The notes under the pieces: generated by a model | Seen by the model: the letters and a program-made list of their open reading frames with translations, nothing else | The model's database searches: none | Told to the model about the DNA's origin: nothing | DNA from: CAZUZD01 sp964624465 | GTDB lineage: Bacteria > Planctomycetota > Planctomycetia > Isosphaerales > Isosphaeraceae | Length of the DNA stretch: 35,078 bases | Direction of reading: 5' to 3' | Assembly (NCBI GenBank): GCA_964624465.1 | Contig: CAZUZD010000024.1 | Coordinates: forward strand, 1 to 35,078 | Part shown: positions 1 to 8,500 of the stretch, piece after piece | How the letters are laid out: every line of letters starts with the position of its first letter | Numbering within the stretch: the first letter of the stretch is position 1 | Position numbers and translations under genes: made by a program

Positions 1-1464
1 GACTACGGCCCGCTCGGCGTCGAGCTGAAGAAGAACATCAAGGACGCCTGGTGGCGCGACAACGTCACCGGCCACGATGACGTCAAGGCCGCCGCCGGCG
101 CACCGGCCGCTTACCAGATGGTCGGGCTCGACTGCTCGATCATCATGAACCCGCAGGTCTGGGTGGCCTCGGGCCACGTCGGTGGCTTCAGCGACCCCAT
201 GGTCGACTGCCGCACGACCAAGGAGCGCTACCGCGCCGACCAGCTCTACGTCTTCGCGTACGTCTTCCCCAAGACGAACGAGAAGGGGGAGCCGTTCGAG
301 GCCTGGCTGGCCGGCATCGGCGCCTCGCCCGAGGACGCCGCCACCCTGCCGGCTCAGCGGGCGGCCAAGCTCGCCAAGAAGTTCGGGACGCCCGAGCAGG
401 CCCCCGTGATGTTCCCGTACCTGCAGCTCGCCGAGGCCGACCGCCAGAAGGTACTCGGCCCGTCGACCGACGAGCGCGGGACGCTGACCGAGCCCCGCCA
501 GTTCAACCTGATGTTCAAGACCCACGTCGGGGCGCTCGAAGAGGCCTCCAGCATCGCCTACCTGCGGCCCGAGACGGCGCAGGGGATCTTCGCGAACTTC
601 AAGAACGTCGTCGACACCTCGCGGGTGAAGCTGCCGTTCGGGATCGCCCAGGTCGGCAAGAGCTTCCGCAACGAGATCACGCCGCGGAACTTCACGTTCC
701 GGTCGCGCGAGTTCGAGCAGATGGAGATCGAATTCTTCTGCCGGCCCGAGGAGGCGACCGACTGGTACGCCTACTGGCGGAAGACCCGGTTCGAGTGGTA
801 CGTCAAGCACGGCCTCCAGAGCGACCGCCTCCGCCTCCGCGACCACGATCCCGATGAGCTGGCCTTCTACTCCAAGAACACCGCCGACATCGAGTACGCC
901 TTCCCGTTCGGCGTCAGCGAGCTGGAGGGGATCGCCCACCGCGGCGACTACGACCTCACGCAGCACCACAAGCACAGCGGCAAGGACCTGAGCTACTTCG
1001 ACGAGGAGGCAAAGCAGCGCTTCGTGCCCCACGTCATCGAGCCCTCGGCCGGTGCCGACCGCGCCACGCTGGCGTTCCTGTGCGAGGCGTACGTCGAGGA
1101 CGAGATGGGCGGCGAGACCCGCACCGTGCTCAAGTTCCACCCGCGCTTCGCGCCCATCAAGGCGGCCATCTTCCCGCTGGTGAAGAAGGATGGCATGCCC
1201 GAGAAGGCCGAGGAGCTGTACCGGACCCTCAAGAAGAACCACAACGTCTTCTACGACGAGAAGGGCGCCATCGGCCGCCGCTATCGCCGTCAGGACGAGG
1301 CCGGCACTCCGTTCTGTCTGACCGTCGACGGCCAGACCCTCCAGGACGATACGGTCACCGTCCGCGATCGCGACACCGGTCGCCAGTGGCGCATCGGCGC
1401 GGGCAACATCGAGCTGGCCCTGCGCGACCTGCTCGACGGCAAGGTTGGCCCGACCGACGCCTGA
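1..1464 (+). CDS. glyQS: glycyl-tRNA synthetase, 5'-truncated by window edge
   Basis: Charges tRNA-Gly with glycine in the cytoplasm (class II, single-chain alpha2 type). The frame is open from base 1 and begins at DYGPLGVELKKNIKDAWW, the class II motif 1 region, so only roughly the first 35-60 residues are missing. Motif 2 is visible as FRNEITPRNFTFRSREFEQM and motif 3 as EPSAGADRATLAFL, followed by a C-terminal anticodon-binding domain (VLKFHPRFAPIKAAIFPL to GRQWRIGAGNIELALRDLL). 487 codons are visible, in keeping with a full protein somewhat above 500 residues. The motif 3 core reads SAGADR where SFGVDR is more usual, a mild variation. No start codon is within the window; internal ATG codons such as the one at 118 are not the start because conserved sequence continues upstream of them. 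Confidence 0.95.
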   Translation, partial: DYGPLGVELKKNIKDAWWRDNVTGHDDVKAAAGAPAAYQMVGLDCSIIMNPQVWVASGHVGGFSDPMVDCRTTKERYRADQLYVFAYVFPKTNEKGEPFEAWLAGIGASPEDAATLPAQRAAKLAKKFGTPEQAPVMFPYLQLAEADRQKVLGPSTDERGTLTEPRQFNLMFKTHVGALEEASSIAYLRPETAQGIFANFKNVVDTSRVKLPFGIAQVGKSFRNEITPRNFTFRSREFEQMEIEFFCRPEEATDWYAYWRKTRFEWYVKHGLQSDRLRLRDHDPDELAFYSKNTADIEYAFPFGVSELEGIAHRGDYDLTQHHKHSGKDLSYFDEEAKQRFVPHVIEPSAGADRATLAFLCEAYVEDEMGGETRTVLKFHPRFAPIKAAIFPLVKKDGMPEKAEELYRTLKKNHNVFYDEKGAIGRRYRRQDEAGTPFCLTVDGQTLQDDTVTVRDRDTGRQWRIGAGNIELALRDLLDGKVGPTDA

Positions 1465-1490
1465 GTCCTGGTGCGGCCCGCGGCGGACCC

Positions 1491-1577
1491 CCGGGGCCAC
1501 GCCGGCCGCGCCCCCCACCAACCGGGGGGCCCCCAGCGACAGGGCCTCGTGCGGGGAACTGCCCCGCCAACCACCCC
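1491..1577 (+). repeat. left copy of imperfect direct repeat around the N gap
   Basis: This segment aligns with 1621-1711 on the other side of the N gap. The clearest part is 1507-1577 against 1641-1711: both are 71 bases, both start with CGCG, and they share blocks such as TCGTGCGG, CTGCCC and CAACC, with about three quarters of positions identical by eye. Most mismatches in this left copy repeat the base just before them (for example GGGTGCTCCTC becomes GGGGGGCCCCC), which is how dephased sequencing reads look. It is probably a false duplication, not a biological repeat. Confidence 0.75.
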
Positions 1578-1587
1578 NNNNNNNNNN
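1578..1587. other. assembly gap (10 N) in low-quality sequence
   Basis: Ten N characters, the usual placeholder for a scaffold join of unknown length. Immediately right of it is a run of about twelve G followed by long C/G homopolymer blocks (about 1598-1635), and to the left the sequence is also dominated by C/G runs. Both flanks look like degraded contig ends rather than natural sequence. Confidence 0.95.
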
Positions 1588-1620
1588 CCGCGGCTTGTGG
1601 GGGGGGGGGCCCGGGGGGCC

Positions 1621-1711
1621 CCCCGGGGGCCCGGCCGGGCCGCGACCACCACATCCGGGTGCTCCTCAGGCGACTGGCCTTCGTGCGGCGATCTGCCCGG
1701 ACAACCTCCGC
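1621..1711 (+). repeat. right copy of imperfect direct repeat around the N gap
   Basis: Partner of 1491-1577. The part nearest the gap is itself degraded into G and C runs, while from about 1641 rightwards it reads like normal non-coding sequence leading to the next gene. If the two copies are one locus, the true distance between the glyQS stop and the next start is about 134 bases shorter than shown. Apart from this artefact I see nothing supported in the 350-base non-coding stretch 1465-1814. Confidence 0.7.
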
Positions 1712-1814
1712 TTGGCAAGCAGAGGCCCACCAGCGATCATCGATCTCTTGCCCCGAGACGACCGCCGGCGCGCCCGCCCTGCCCCTCGGTCCGCGTTCGC
1801 CTTCAGGACTCGCC

Positions 1815-2666
1815 ATGACGCCGTGCATCAGCCAGGTCACGACCTTGAACGGTCCCTTCGAGGCGGACCTCGACGCCTACTCACGCTCCGGCTGGACCGC
1901 GGTGGAGCTCTGGCTCACGAAGCTGGAGCAACACCTGGCGACCAGCACGCCGGCGGAGGTCCGTCAGGCCCTCGCCGATCGTGGCCTGGTGGCCGCAGCG
2001 GCGGCCTCGCAGGGCGGCCTGCTCCTGACCGCCGGCGCCGAGCGTGCCGCGCACTGGGATCACTTCCGCCGCCGCCTCGCCCTGCTCCAGGAGCTGGGAG
2101 TGGGGACCTTGATCGTGGTCCCCGACTTCGAGACCAGCCCGGGCGGCGCTGACCTCGGGCGCGCGGTCGACTCGCTGGCCGAGGCATCCGAAGTCTCCGG
2201 TCGGCATGGGGTGCGGCTGGCCCTGGAGTTCTCCCGGTCGGCCCGGTTCTGCAGCAGCCTCGACACGGCCCTGGCGCTGGTGGCCCAGGTCGGCTCGCCC
2301 CACCTGGGGGTGTGCCTCGACCTGTTCCACTACTACACCGGGCCCAGCAAGTTCGAGGACCTCGGCTATCTGACCTCCGAGTCTCTGGCCTGGGTCCAGG
2401 TATGCGATCTGAGCGGGGTTCCCCGGGAGCTGGCCAGCGACAGTGACCGCATCTTCCCGGGCGACGGCGATTTCCAGCTCGAACCGATCCTGCGGCACCT
2501 GGCGGCCATCGGCTACGCCGGCCCGGTCTCGCTGGAGCTGATGAATCCGCAGCTCTGGTCGATCCCCGCCGACCGCGTGGCCGAGATCGGCTTCCGCGCG
2601 CTGGAACGATGCCTGCAAGCCGTGCAGCCGCCGGCGGCGGCAACCGACCCGACCCCCGGCCTCTGA
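1815..2666 (+). CDS. sugar phosphate isomerase/epimerase family TIM-barrel protein
   Basis: A 283-residue protein of the AP-endonuclease-2-like TIM-barrel family (relatives of inosose isomerase, hydroxypyruvate isomerase and xylose isomerase-like proteins). The start ATG follows AGGA at 7 bases. Visible barrel signatures are the early strand GWTAVELWLTKLEQHL, the metal-ligand candidate Glu in VRLALEFSRSARF, the Asp in HLGVCLDLFHYYTGP, and the last-strand Glu in PVSLELMNPQLW; these four regions supply the divalent metal site in the family. Length is typical. The substrate cannot be read from sequence. A small membrane protein follows after 11 bases and is probably co-transcribed. The glyQS stop is upstream across the assembly gap, so a link to it cannot be judged. 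Confidence 0.85.
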   Translation: MTPCISQVTTLNGPFEADLDAYSRSGWTAVELWLTKLEQHLATSTPAEVRQALADRGLVAAAAASQGGLLLTAGAERAAHWDHFRRRLALLQELGVGTLIVVPDFETSPGGADLGRAVDSLAEASEVSGRHGVRLALEFSRSARFCSSLDTALALVAQVGSPHLGVCLDLFHYYTGPSKFEDLGYLTSESLAWVQVCDLSGVPRELASDSDRIFPGDGDFQLEPILRHLAAIGYAGPVSLELMNPQLWSIPADRVAEIGFRALERCLQAVQPPAAATDPTPGL

Positions 2667-2677
2667 GGCGCATTGCC

Positions 2678-3211
2678 GTGTCCGTGGCGGCCTTCCAACC
2701 CCCGACGGCCATCTATCGCGAGGAGCAGAACTTCGCGTGGTGGCTCTACGCACTGATGGCCCTGATGGTCGCCCTGCTGGGGGTGATCCTCCTGTCCCGG
2801 CCGTCGCTGGGGGCCGGCGCCGCCGGTGGCTCGGGGCGCTGGGGATTGCAGGTGCCCATCTATCTGCTCGTCGGCCTGGTGCTGCCCCCGGTCATGCTGG
2901 TGGGCGTGCTGCACATGACGACGGAGGTGGCCGCCGGCCTCTGCGGCGTCAGTTTCGGCTGGATCCCGACATTTCGCCGCGTCATCCCGCTGGCACAGGT
3001 CCGCCGGGTGGAGGTCGTGCGGTATCAGGCGATCCTCGATCACGGCTTCTGGGGCATCCGGCGCGCCCCCGACGGTGAGTTCGCCTACACCGCCAGAGGC
3101 GATCGCGGCGTGCGCCTCCACCTGATCGATGGCTCGCGCATCCTGATCGGCAGCCAGCGCCCCGAGGAACTGGCCAGCGTCCTCGAACGCGAGCTGCGAC
3201 CGATGGACTGA
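2678..3211 (+). CDS. small membrane protein with C-terminal PH-like domain
   Basis: Unrecognised 177-residue protein. I chose the GTG at 2678 (MSVAAFQPPTAIYREEQNF) because GAGG lies 9 bases before it; an ATG at 2609 in the same frame would overlap the preceding gene by 58 bases with Pro/Gly-rich sequence. Two hydrophobic segments are visible (WWLYALMALMVALLGVILL and IYLLVGLVLPPVMLVGVLH), then a beta-rich soluble half (IPLAQVRRVEVVRY, GVRLHLIDGSRILIGSQRPE) resembling bacterial PH-like domains, where a residue pattern of the type 'I.L..V..VEV' leads into short strands ending 'IGS..PEEL'. Probably inner-membrane with the PH-like part in the cytoplasm. It sits 11 bases after the sugar-isomerase-like gene. 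Function unknown. Confidence 0.7.
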   Translation: MSVAAFQPPTAIYREEQNFAWWLYALMALMVALLGVILLSRPSLGAGAAGGSGRWGLQVPIYLLVGLVLPPVMLVGVLHMTTEVAAGLCGVSFGWIPTFRRVIPLAQVRRVEVVRYQAILDHGFWGIRRAPDGEFAYTARGDRGVRLHLIDGSRILIGSQRPEELASVLERELRPMD

Positions 3212-3239
3212 CGACCCGGCGGTGCCGTTGGGATGGTGG

Positions 3240-4349
3240 TCAGACGCCGATCGAACGGTCGCGGGCCTCGACCGGCCAGCGGTCGATCACCTGGCCGTCC
3301 GAGATCACGACCGCGTGGGAGTAGAGTGCGCACGTCGGGCAGATGTGCGTCGGGATCGCGAGCAGTGGCGTGCCAGGAGGCACGTCGCTCGCGTGCGGGG
3401 TGTCCACGACGAGGTGCTCCTCGCTCTGCGGGCCAACCACGGCGTCGGGTACGCCCAGCAGCGTCACGCGATCCCCCTGCGGATCGGCGGCGACGGCCTT
3501 GTAGCCCACGTCGAGGCAGATGCGGTTTGGCCTGGGGCGGCTCACAACCCGCGTGAGGATCACGGCTGCCGGGGTGAACGGCAGGTCGGGGAACTTCTGG
3601 CCATAGCTCGCATCGTGCAGCACGCAGGTGCCGGGGGAGCACTCGGCCACCGCCGCCGAACCCGCATGCACCGGGAACGTCGGCGTGCCGCCCGCCACGA
3701 TCCAGGCGTCGGTCCGGCCCAGTTCGCGCAGCGTCGCCTGCAGTGCCACGGCATTCGCCAGTCCCGGGGCGGCCGACTGACGCCGCGCGTCGAGGTCGGA
3801 ATCACGGATGTGGCCGTCGTACAGGTGGACACCGTCGACGCGAAGCCCAGGCAGCTTGACCGCCACCGGCGCCAGGGCCAGGGCACCGGGCAGGTCGATC
3901 CCGGTGCGGCCCATGCCGCCGTCCAGGTCGATCAGGACCGAGAGCGGGGGCAGGCCGGCCGCGAGGAACGCGTCGGAGAGCGCCTGGGCCGATTCGGGCG
4001 AATCGATGGTCGCCCGGAAGGTCGTCCCGGGATATCGTCGCACGAGCTCGACAAGCCGTGCCACGTTGGGACCGACCATCGGGTAGGCGATCAGGACGTC
4101 ACCGCCGCCGGCGCGGGCGATCATCTCCGCCTCAGCAACGGTGGCGCACTTGTGCTTGTGCACGCCCAGGGACTCGGCCAGCCGGATCAGGGCCGGCATC
4201 TTGTGAGTCTTGACGTGAGGCCGGAGCCGATGGGCCGAACCGGCCATCGCGATCATCGCCGCCAGATTGCGGCGCACCAGCTCGGGGAAGATGAGCAGCG
4301 CCGGGCTCGGCAAATGCTCGGGCTCGGCCACGCGGTAAGTCGGATGCAT
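3240..4349 (-). CDS. D-threonine aldolase / D-serine dehydratase-like PLP enzyme
   Basis: A 369-residue fold-type III PLP enzyme (alanine racemase-like N-terminal barrel) of the D-threonine aldolase / DSD1 family, which cleaves D-beta-hydroxy amino acids or dehydrates D-serine. The start MHPTYRVAEPEHL follows GGAG at 7 bases; upstream in-frame sequence is not protein-like. The PLP lysine is K47 in RPHVKTHK, a near-invariant motif of the family. The C-terminal metal site is HIC, H335 and C337, in PTHICPTCALY; eukaryotic-type D-serine dehydratases use a His-x-Cys zinc pair, while characterised Arthrobacter D-threonine aldolase has His-x-Asp, so the exact reaction is uncertain. It is divergent from the nitrilase-family gene across 160 bases; both could act on small nitrogenous metabolites, but nothing proves a shared pathway. 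Confidence 0.85.
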   Translation of the reverse strand: MHPTYRVAEPEHLPSPALLIFPELVRRNLAAMIAMAGSAHRLRPHVKTHKMPALIRLAESLGVHKHKCATVAEAEMIARAGGGDVLIAYPMVGPNVARLVELVRRYPGTTFRATIDSPESAQALSDAFLAAGLPPLSVLIDLDGGMGRTGIDLPGALALAPVAVKLPGLRVDGVHLYDGHIRDSDLDARRQSAAPGLANAVALQATLRELGRTDAWIVAGGTPTFPVHAGSAAVAECSPGTCVLHDASYGQKFPDLPFTPAAVILTRVVSRPRPNRICLDVGYKAVAADPQGDRVTLLGVPDAVVGPQSEEHLVVDTPHASDVPPGTPLLAIPTHICPTCALYSHAVVISDGQVIDRWPVEARDRSIGV

Positions 4350-4439
4350 CGTCGGCTCCAGATGGCTCGCGAATCGCCACGAGCATAACGCGCCCGCGAG
4401 ACGTCGGCGAGCGCCCCATGCCCTGCCCACCCCGCGGCC

Positions 4440-4468
4440 TTGTGATGGCACGTGGGGCTTCGGAGAAT
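4440..4468 (+). promoter_or_regulatory. possible promoter for the nitrilase-family gene
   Basis: TTGTGA (4440-4445), 17-base spacer, GAGAAT (4463-4468), ending 41 bases before the ATG at 4510. Spacing is ideal and each hexamer has about four of six consensus bases, but it is a by-eye match only. Confidence 0.3.
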
Positions 4469-4509
4469 GCGATCCAGGAGCCCGGCCCGTGCCGTGGGAG
4501 GAGCGAACG

Positions 4510-5454
4510 ATGAGCCTGCAACGCCGTCCGATCCAGGTCGCCACCGTCTCGACCCAGCCCACCGCTGGCACCGATTCGCCCGCGGGGCTCGATCGGCTGA
4601 TGTCCGAGGCGGACCGGTTCATCACCCGTGCCGCCAGGATGGGCGCCGATCTGGTCGCCTTCACCGAGATCTACCCGCAACTGGCCCTCGGCGATCCGTT
4701 TCACCACGCCGAACCGCATGACGGCGGCACACTTCCACGCGTCTGCGAGCTGGCGAAACGTCACAGGCTCCACATCGTCTGGCCACGCCTCGAGTACGCT
4801 CCCGACCGTGGCGGGCTGCGGAATACGTCGATCCTCATCGGCCGCGATGGTGCCGTGCTCGGCCGATATGACAAGATGTTCCCGACCCCCGGCGAGCTGG
4901 ACAAGGGGGTGATTCCCGGTACCGAGGCGCCCTGCTTCGAGACCGATTTCGGCCGGGTGGGGCTGCTCATCTGCTTCGACCTGAACTTCGCCGAGGTCCA
5001 CCAGTCGCTGGCGCGCGGCACGCCGGATCTGGTCGTCTTCTCGTCGATGTACCGCGGCGGCTTGCAGGCGCAGGCGCTTGCCTTCGAGCTGGGGGCGTTC
5101 GTGATCACGGCGGTCAAGCCGGAGCTCGGGCTGGTCATCGACCGCTGCGGCCGGATCCTCCACGAATCGACCTACGAGGGCCTGGCCGTCGGGCCAATCA
5201 ACACGAACAGCATCGCGCTCCACATGGATTTCAACTGGGACAAGATGGATGCAATGTTGGCGAAGTACGGCACGTCGCTCCGGTTCGACTACCACACCCG
5301 CGAGGCGTTCTTCGTGATCGAATCGACCGGCGAGCCCGACATCGCCACGCTCATCGAGGAGTTCCGCCTGGAGTCTGCCGAGGCCTACTTCGCCCGCGTG
5401 CGAGCCGGTCGCACGGCGGCGCTGAAAAAAGTGGCCGACCGCAAGTCGCGCTGA
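4510..5454 (+). CDS. carbon-nitrogen hydrolase (nitrilase superfamily)
   Basis: A 314-residue cytoplasmic hydrolase that cleaves a C-N bond in an amide, nitrile or carbamoyl compound; the substrate is not evident. The catalytic triad is complete: E53 in TEIYP, K122 in YDKMFPTPGE and C155 in LLICFDLNF. The ATG at 4510 follows GGGAGGAG at good distance; an in-frame ATG 21 bases upstream lacks such a site. The C-terminal part after about residue 215 (DFNWDKMDAMLAKYG and on) is a tail beyond the core fold, with regions resembling those of nitrilase-family proteins common in planctomycete and Verrucomicrobia genomes. The gene is single, divergent from the D-threonine aldolase-like gene, and ends in a strong hairpin terminator. 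Confidence 0.88.
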   Translation: MSLQRRPIQVATVSTQPTAGTDSPAGLDRLMSEADRFITRAARMGADLVAFTEIYPQLALGDPFHHAEPHDGGTLPRVCELAKRHRLHIVWPRLEYAPDRGGLRNTSILIGRDGAVLGRYDKMFPTPGELDKGVIPGTEAPCFETDFGRVGLLICFDLNFAEVHQSLARGTPDLVVFSSMYRGGLQAQALAFELGAFVITAVKPELGLVIDRCGRILHESTYEGLAVGPINTNSIALHMDFNWDKMDAMLAKYGTSLRFDYHTREAFFVIESTGEPDIATLIEEFRLESAEAYFARVRAGRTAALKKVADRKSR

Positions 5455-5466
5455 TACCGGAACGAC

Positions 5467-5507
5467 CACGGGCCGGCCCGATGGCTCGGACCGGCCCGTG
5501 TCTTTGT
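5467..5507. terminator. intrinsic-type terminator between convergent genes
   Basis: A perfect 10-bp stem CACGGGCCGG (5467-5476) / CCGGCCCGTG (5491-5500), continued inside by CCGA/TCGG after one mismatch and closed on a TGGC loop. The plus-strand side is followed by TCTTTGT. It lies between the nitrilase-family stop (5454) and the stop of the large minus-strand gene (5529), so it can serve both convergent transcripts, though the T-tract is short. Confidence 0.7.
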
Positions 5508-5528
5508 GATTGCAGCAGGCCCAGGCGA

Positions 5529-8500
5529 TCAGGGGCTCTCGGCGGTCACCGAGACGACAATCGGGGCCGAAGCGTCGGCGCCCTTGATCAGCTCGATCGA
5601 CTGGATCGGCTCGTCACGCCTGGGAGTGACGGTCAGGTACCGGAGCTGCTGGCCTCGGAGCTCGAAGGCGAACTCCGAGCCGGGAACGTCGATCCGGCGG
5701 ATGTAGTCGGAGAAGTGGACGCCGTTGAGCAGCTCGTGGTCCTCGGTCTTGCCGTCCGCGTAGTGGATGCGGACGGTCATCGTGACCGTACCCTCCTTGC
5801 TCGCCGGGAAGCCCCAGCCGCTGATGCCGCTGAGGAAGTGCAGCGTCTTGGCCCGCGCGTTGAACGGGACGCTGACCGACTTCGGCATCTGCTTGCTGAC
5901 CTCCCCCACCGGGCTGTGCAGCATGATCACGTTCGGCACCTTGTCGCCCTGCGGGTCGACGAGCAGGAACGGTACGTCGCGGAAGGTCTTGGGCGACCAG
6001 TCCTTGAAGATCAAGCGCTGCTCGGGGCCGTCCTTGCTGTAGAACATGCCCTGGGTGCTCACGATCGTCGCCGACTTGTCGAGCGGGATCGGCACGAACT
6101 TGCCCTTGGCCGTGAGGAACTCGAGCAGGTCGGAGAACTCCTCCGGAGTGATCTGCTTCTCGAAGCCCTCGGGCATGAGGGACTTGGGCGAGGCGATCAT
6201 CTCGTCGATGTCCTCACGCAGCACGACGTGCCGCTTGGCCTCGCTGTCAATCAGCTCGACGCCGTTCTTGGTCTCCGAGGCGAGCAGGCCGCTAACGACC
6301 TGGCCGTCCGAGGTGGCCACGGTGTACTGCCGATAGTTGCCCTCGACCGAGCGATTCGGGTCGATGACCTCCATGAGCACCTTCTCCTTCGGGTGCACAT
6401 TGAATCCCGTCAGGTTGGGGCCGATCTGCTCGCCCAGCTCGCCGTGCTTGTGGCACTTGGCGCAGTTGCGGGCGAACACGTCCTTACCCTTCACGGCGTC
6501 ACCGGTCTTGGTCGTGATCGGCAGGAGCGCGGTGAGGACGGCCTGACGGTCGGCACTCGGGAGCCGGCCGCCGGCGCTCAGGACCTTGCTGGCCCGCTCG
6601 GCGATCGCCTTGTCGGGGTGCGCCGAGAGCCGCTGCGACTGGTCGATGGCCAGGTCGGTGGCGGAGACGTCGCCGGCCTCGATCCCATCGAGCAGGGCCT
6701 TGGTCCACTCGGGCCGCTTCATCAGCAGCTCGAGGGCCTGGCGGCGGAGGGCCGGGGTGAACTGACCCCAGCGGCCGACGACCAGCTCGCCGACCTCGGC
6801 CGAGGGGGCCAGACCGGCGGCGTTGAGCATCCCGCTGGCCAGCGGCGGGGCGGCCTTGGCGTTGATCTGGCCCAGGATCTGGCCCAGCTCGTCGCGGCCG
6901 GCGTCCATCTGGGCCAGCCGCTTCGCGGCCTCGATGCGGGCCTCCTCGGGACGGGCCGCGTCGGACACCTCGCCGGCGAGCCGCTCGCGCAGGCCCTTCA
7001 TCGCGGCGCTGAACTTCTCGCCGAGGCCCCAGCGGCGGGCCAGGGTGGCGAGCTGGAGCTGCCCGGCCGAGCCGAGCCGGTCCATCGAGGCGACGAGCTT
7101 GTCCTGGGTGGCGGCGTCGAGCTCCGCCTTGCGGCTCTCGGGCCAGCCGGCGGCCAGGCCGGCGAGCAGGGCCTCGGAGGTGTTGGGGCTGGCCGCGTCG
7201 AGCTTCGCCAGCAGACCGGCGAGGTTCTTCGGCTGGTCGCCACGGGCGTAGTGATCGGACACGACCCGGACGGCCTGGGCCAGCGCGTCCGAGGCGTCCT
7301 TGGTCGCCAGGGCCGAGGCCAGGAATCCGGCGTCGTGCCGGGCGGCGGCCGTGGTGGCGGCCAGGGGCAGCCAGCGGTCCTTGGCGTTCTCGGGCTGGTT
7401 GAGCATCGCGGCGACGGCCGCACCGGCGGCGTCTGTCGCGGGGCACTCGGCCAGGGTCAGGAGGGCCGATCGGCGGACGACCGGATCCGTGTCAGCCAGC
7501 AGCTTCGCACTTAGGATCTGCTGGACGGTGGCGGCGTTGCGGGGCAGGACCTCGACGGCGGCCCGTCGCACGGCGGCGGCCGGGTGGGCCAGCGAGGCCG
7601 TGACGGCGGCGGCCGCCTTCGCATCAGCACCGTCGACGACGCCCAGGCCCTTGAGGGTCCAGAGGGCGTGGAGCGCGGCCGGCGACTGGCCGGTGGCGTC
7701 GACCGTCTTGTCGGCGGCCAGGGCGATCAGGGCGGGCACGACGTCGGTCTTGCCGCGCTCGATCAGCCGCCACTGGGCCTTGGTCCGCCACAGCATGTTG
7801 TCGTTCTTCAGGGTCGCGACCAGCTCGGCCGGGGTGGCCTTGGTCAGGTCGAGCACCTTGCCCAGCGGGGTGCCGTTGTGGATCACCCGCAGGATGCGAC
7901 CGTGCGTCTTGTCACGCAGCGGAGTCACATAGGCGTTCCCCTTGCCCGTCTCGAAGCCGAGCGGGGTCGGGTTGTGCTGCACGATGTAGTTGTACCAGTC
8001 GAGCACCCACACGGCGCCGTCGGGGCCCACCTCGGCGGCGACCGGGGCGGTCCACTCGTCGGTGCTGGCCAGCAGGTTGAAGCGGTCGTGCGAGACCAGG
8101 TCGCTGCCATCTCGCTCCAGCTTGCACTGGTGGACGAGGTGGCCGGTCGGCTCGCAGACGAACGCCATGCCGTTCCAGTACTCCTGCGGGAACTGGCGGG
8201 CGGTGTAGACGGCGTGACCGGCGGCGGCGGTGTAGCCACCGAACCAGTCGACCTGGCGGATGCTGGTGATCGGGTGGAACCGATCGTGGTCGGCCATCTT
8301 GTCATTGCCCTTGCCCAGCCAGCCACGGACCGACTCGAAGTAGCGGTTCGGCAGGCCCAGGTACGACGAGTGCTCGCCGTTGGCGGTGGAGTAAACGACC
8401 TCGTTGGTCTCGGTCAGGCCCAGGCCCCAGGTGTTGTTGCTGGTGGTCGTGAGCGGCTCGATCTTCGAGCCATCAGGCTTGAACCGGAACAGCGACTGGC

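Noticed and set aside
1080..1814. Plus-strand frame joining the end of glyQS, through the N gap, to the sugar isomerase-like gene
   Set aside because: It runs through the Ns and homopolymer-damaged sequence and overlaps glyQS in another frame; the isomerase fold starts at the ATG at 1815 with its own ribosome site.
1465..1814. G- and C-run region as a G-quadruplex or mobile-element junction
   Set aside because: The homopolymers sit right at the N gap and the flanks align to each other with phasing-type mismatches, so an assembly artefact explains them better.
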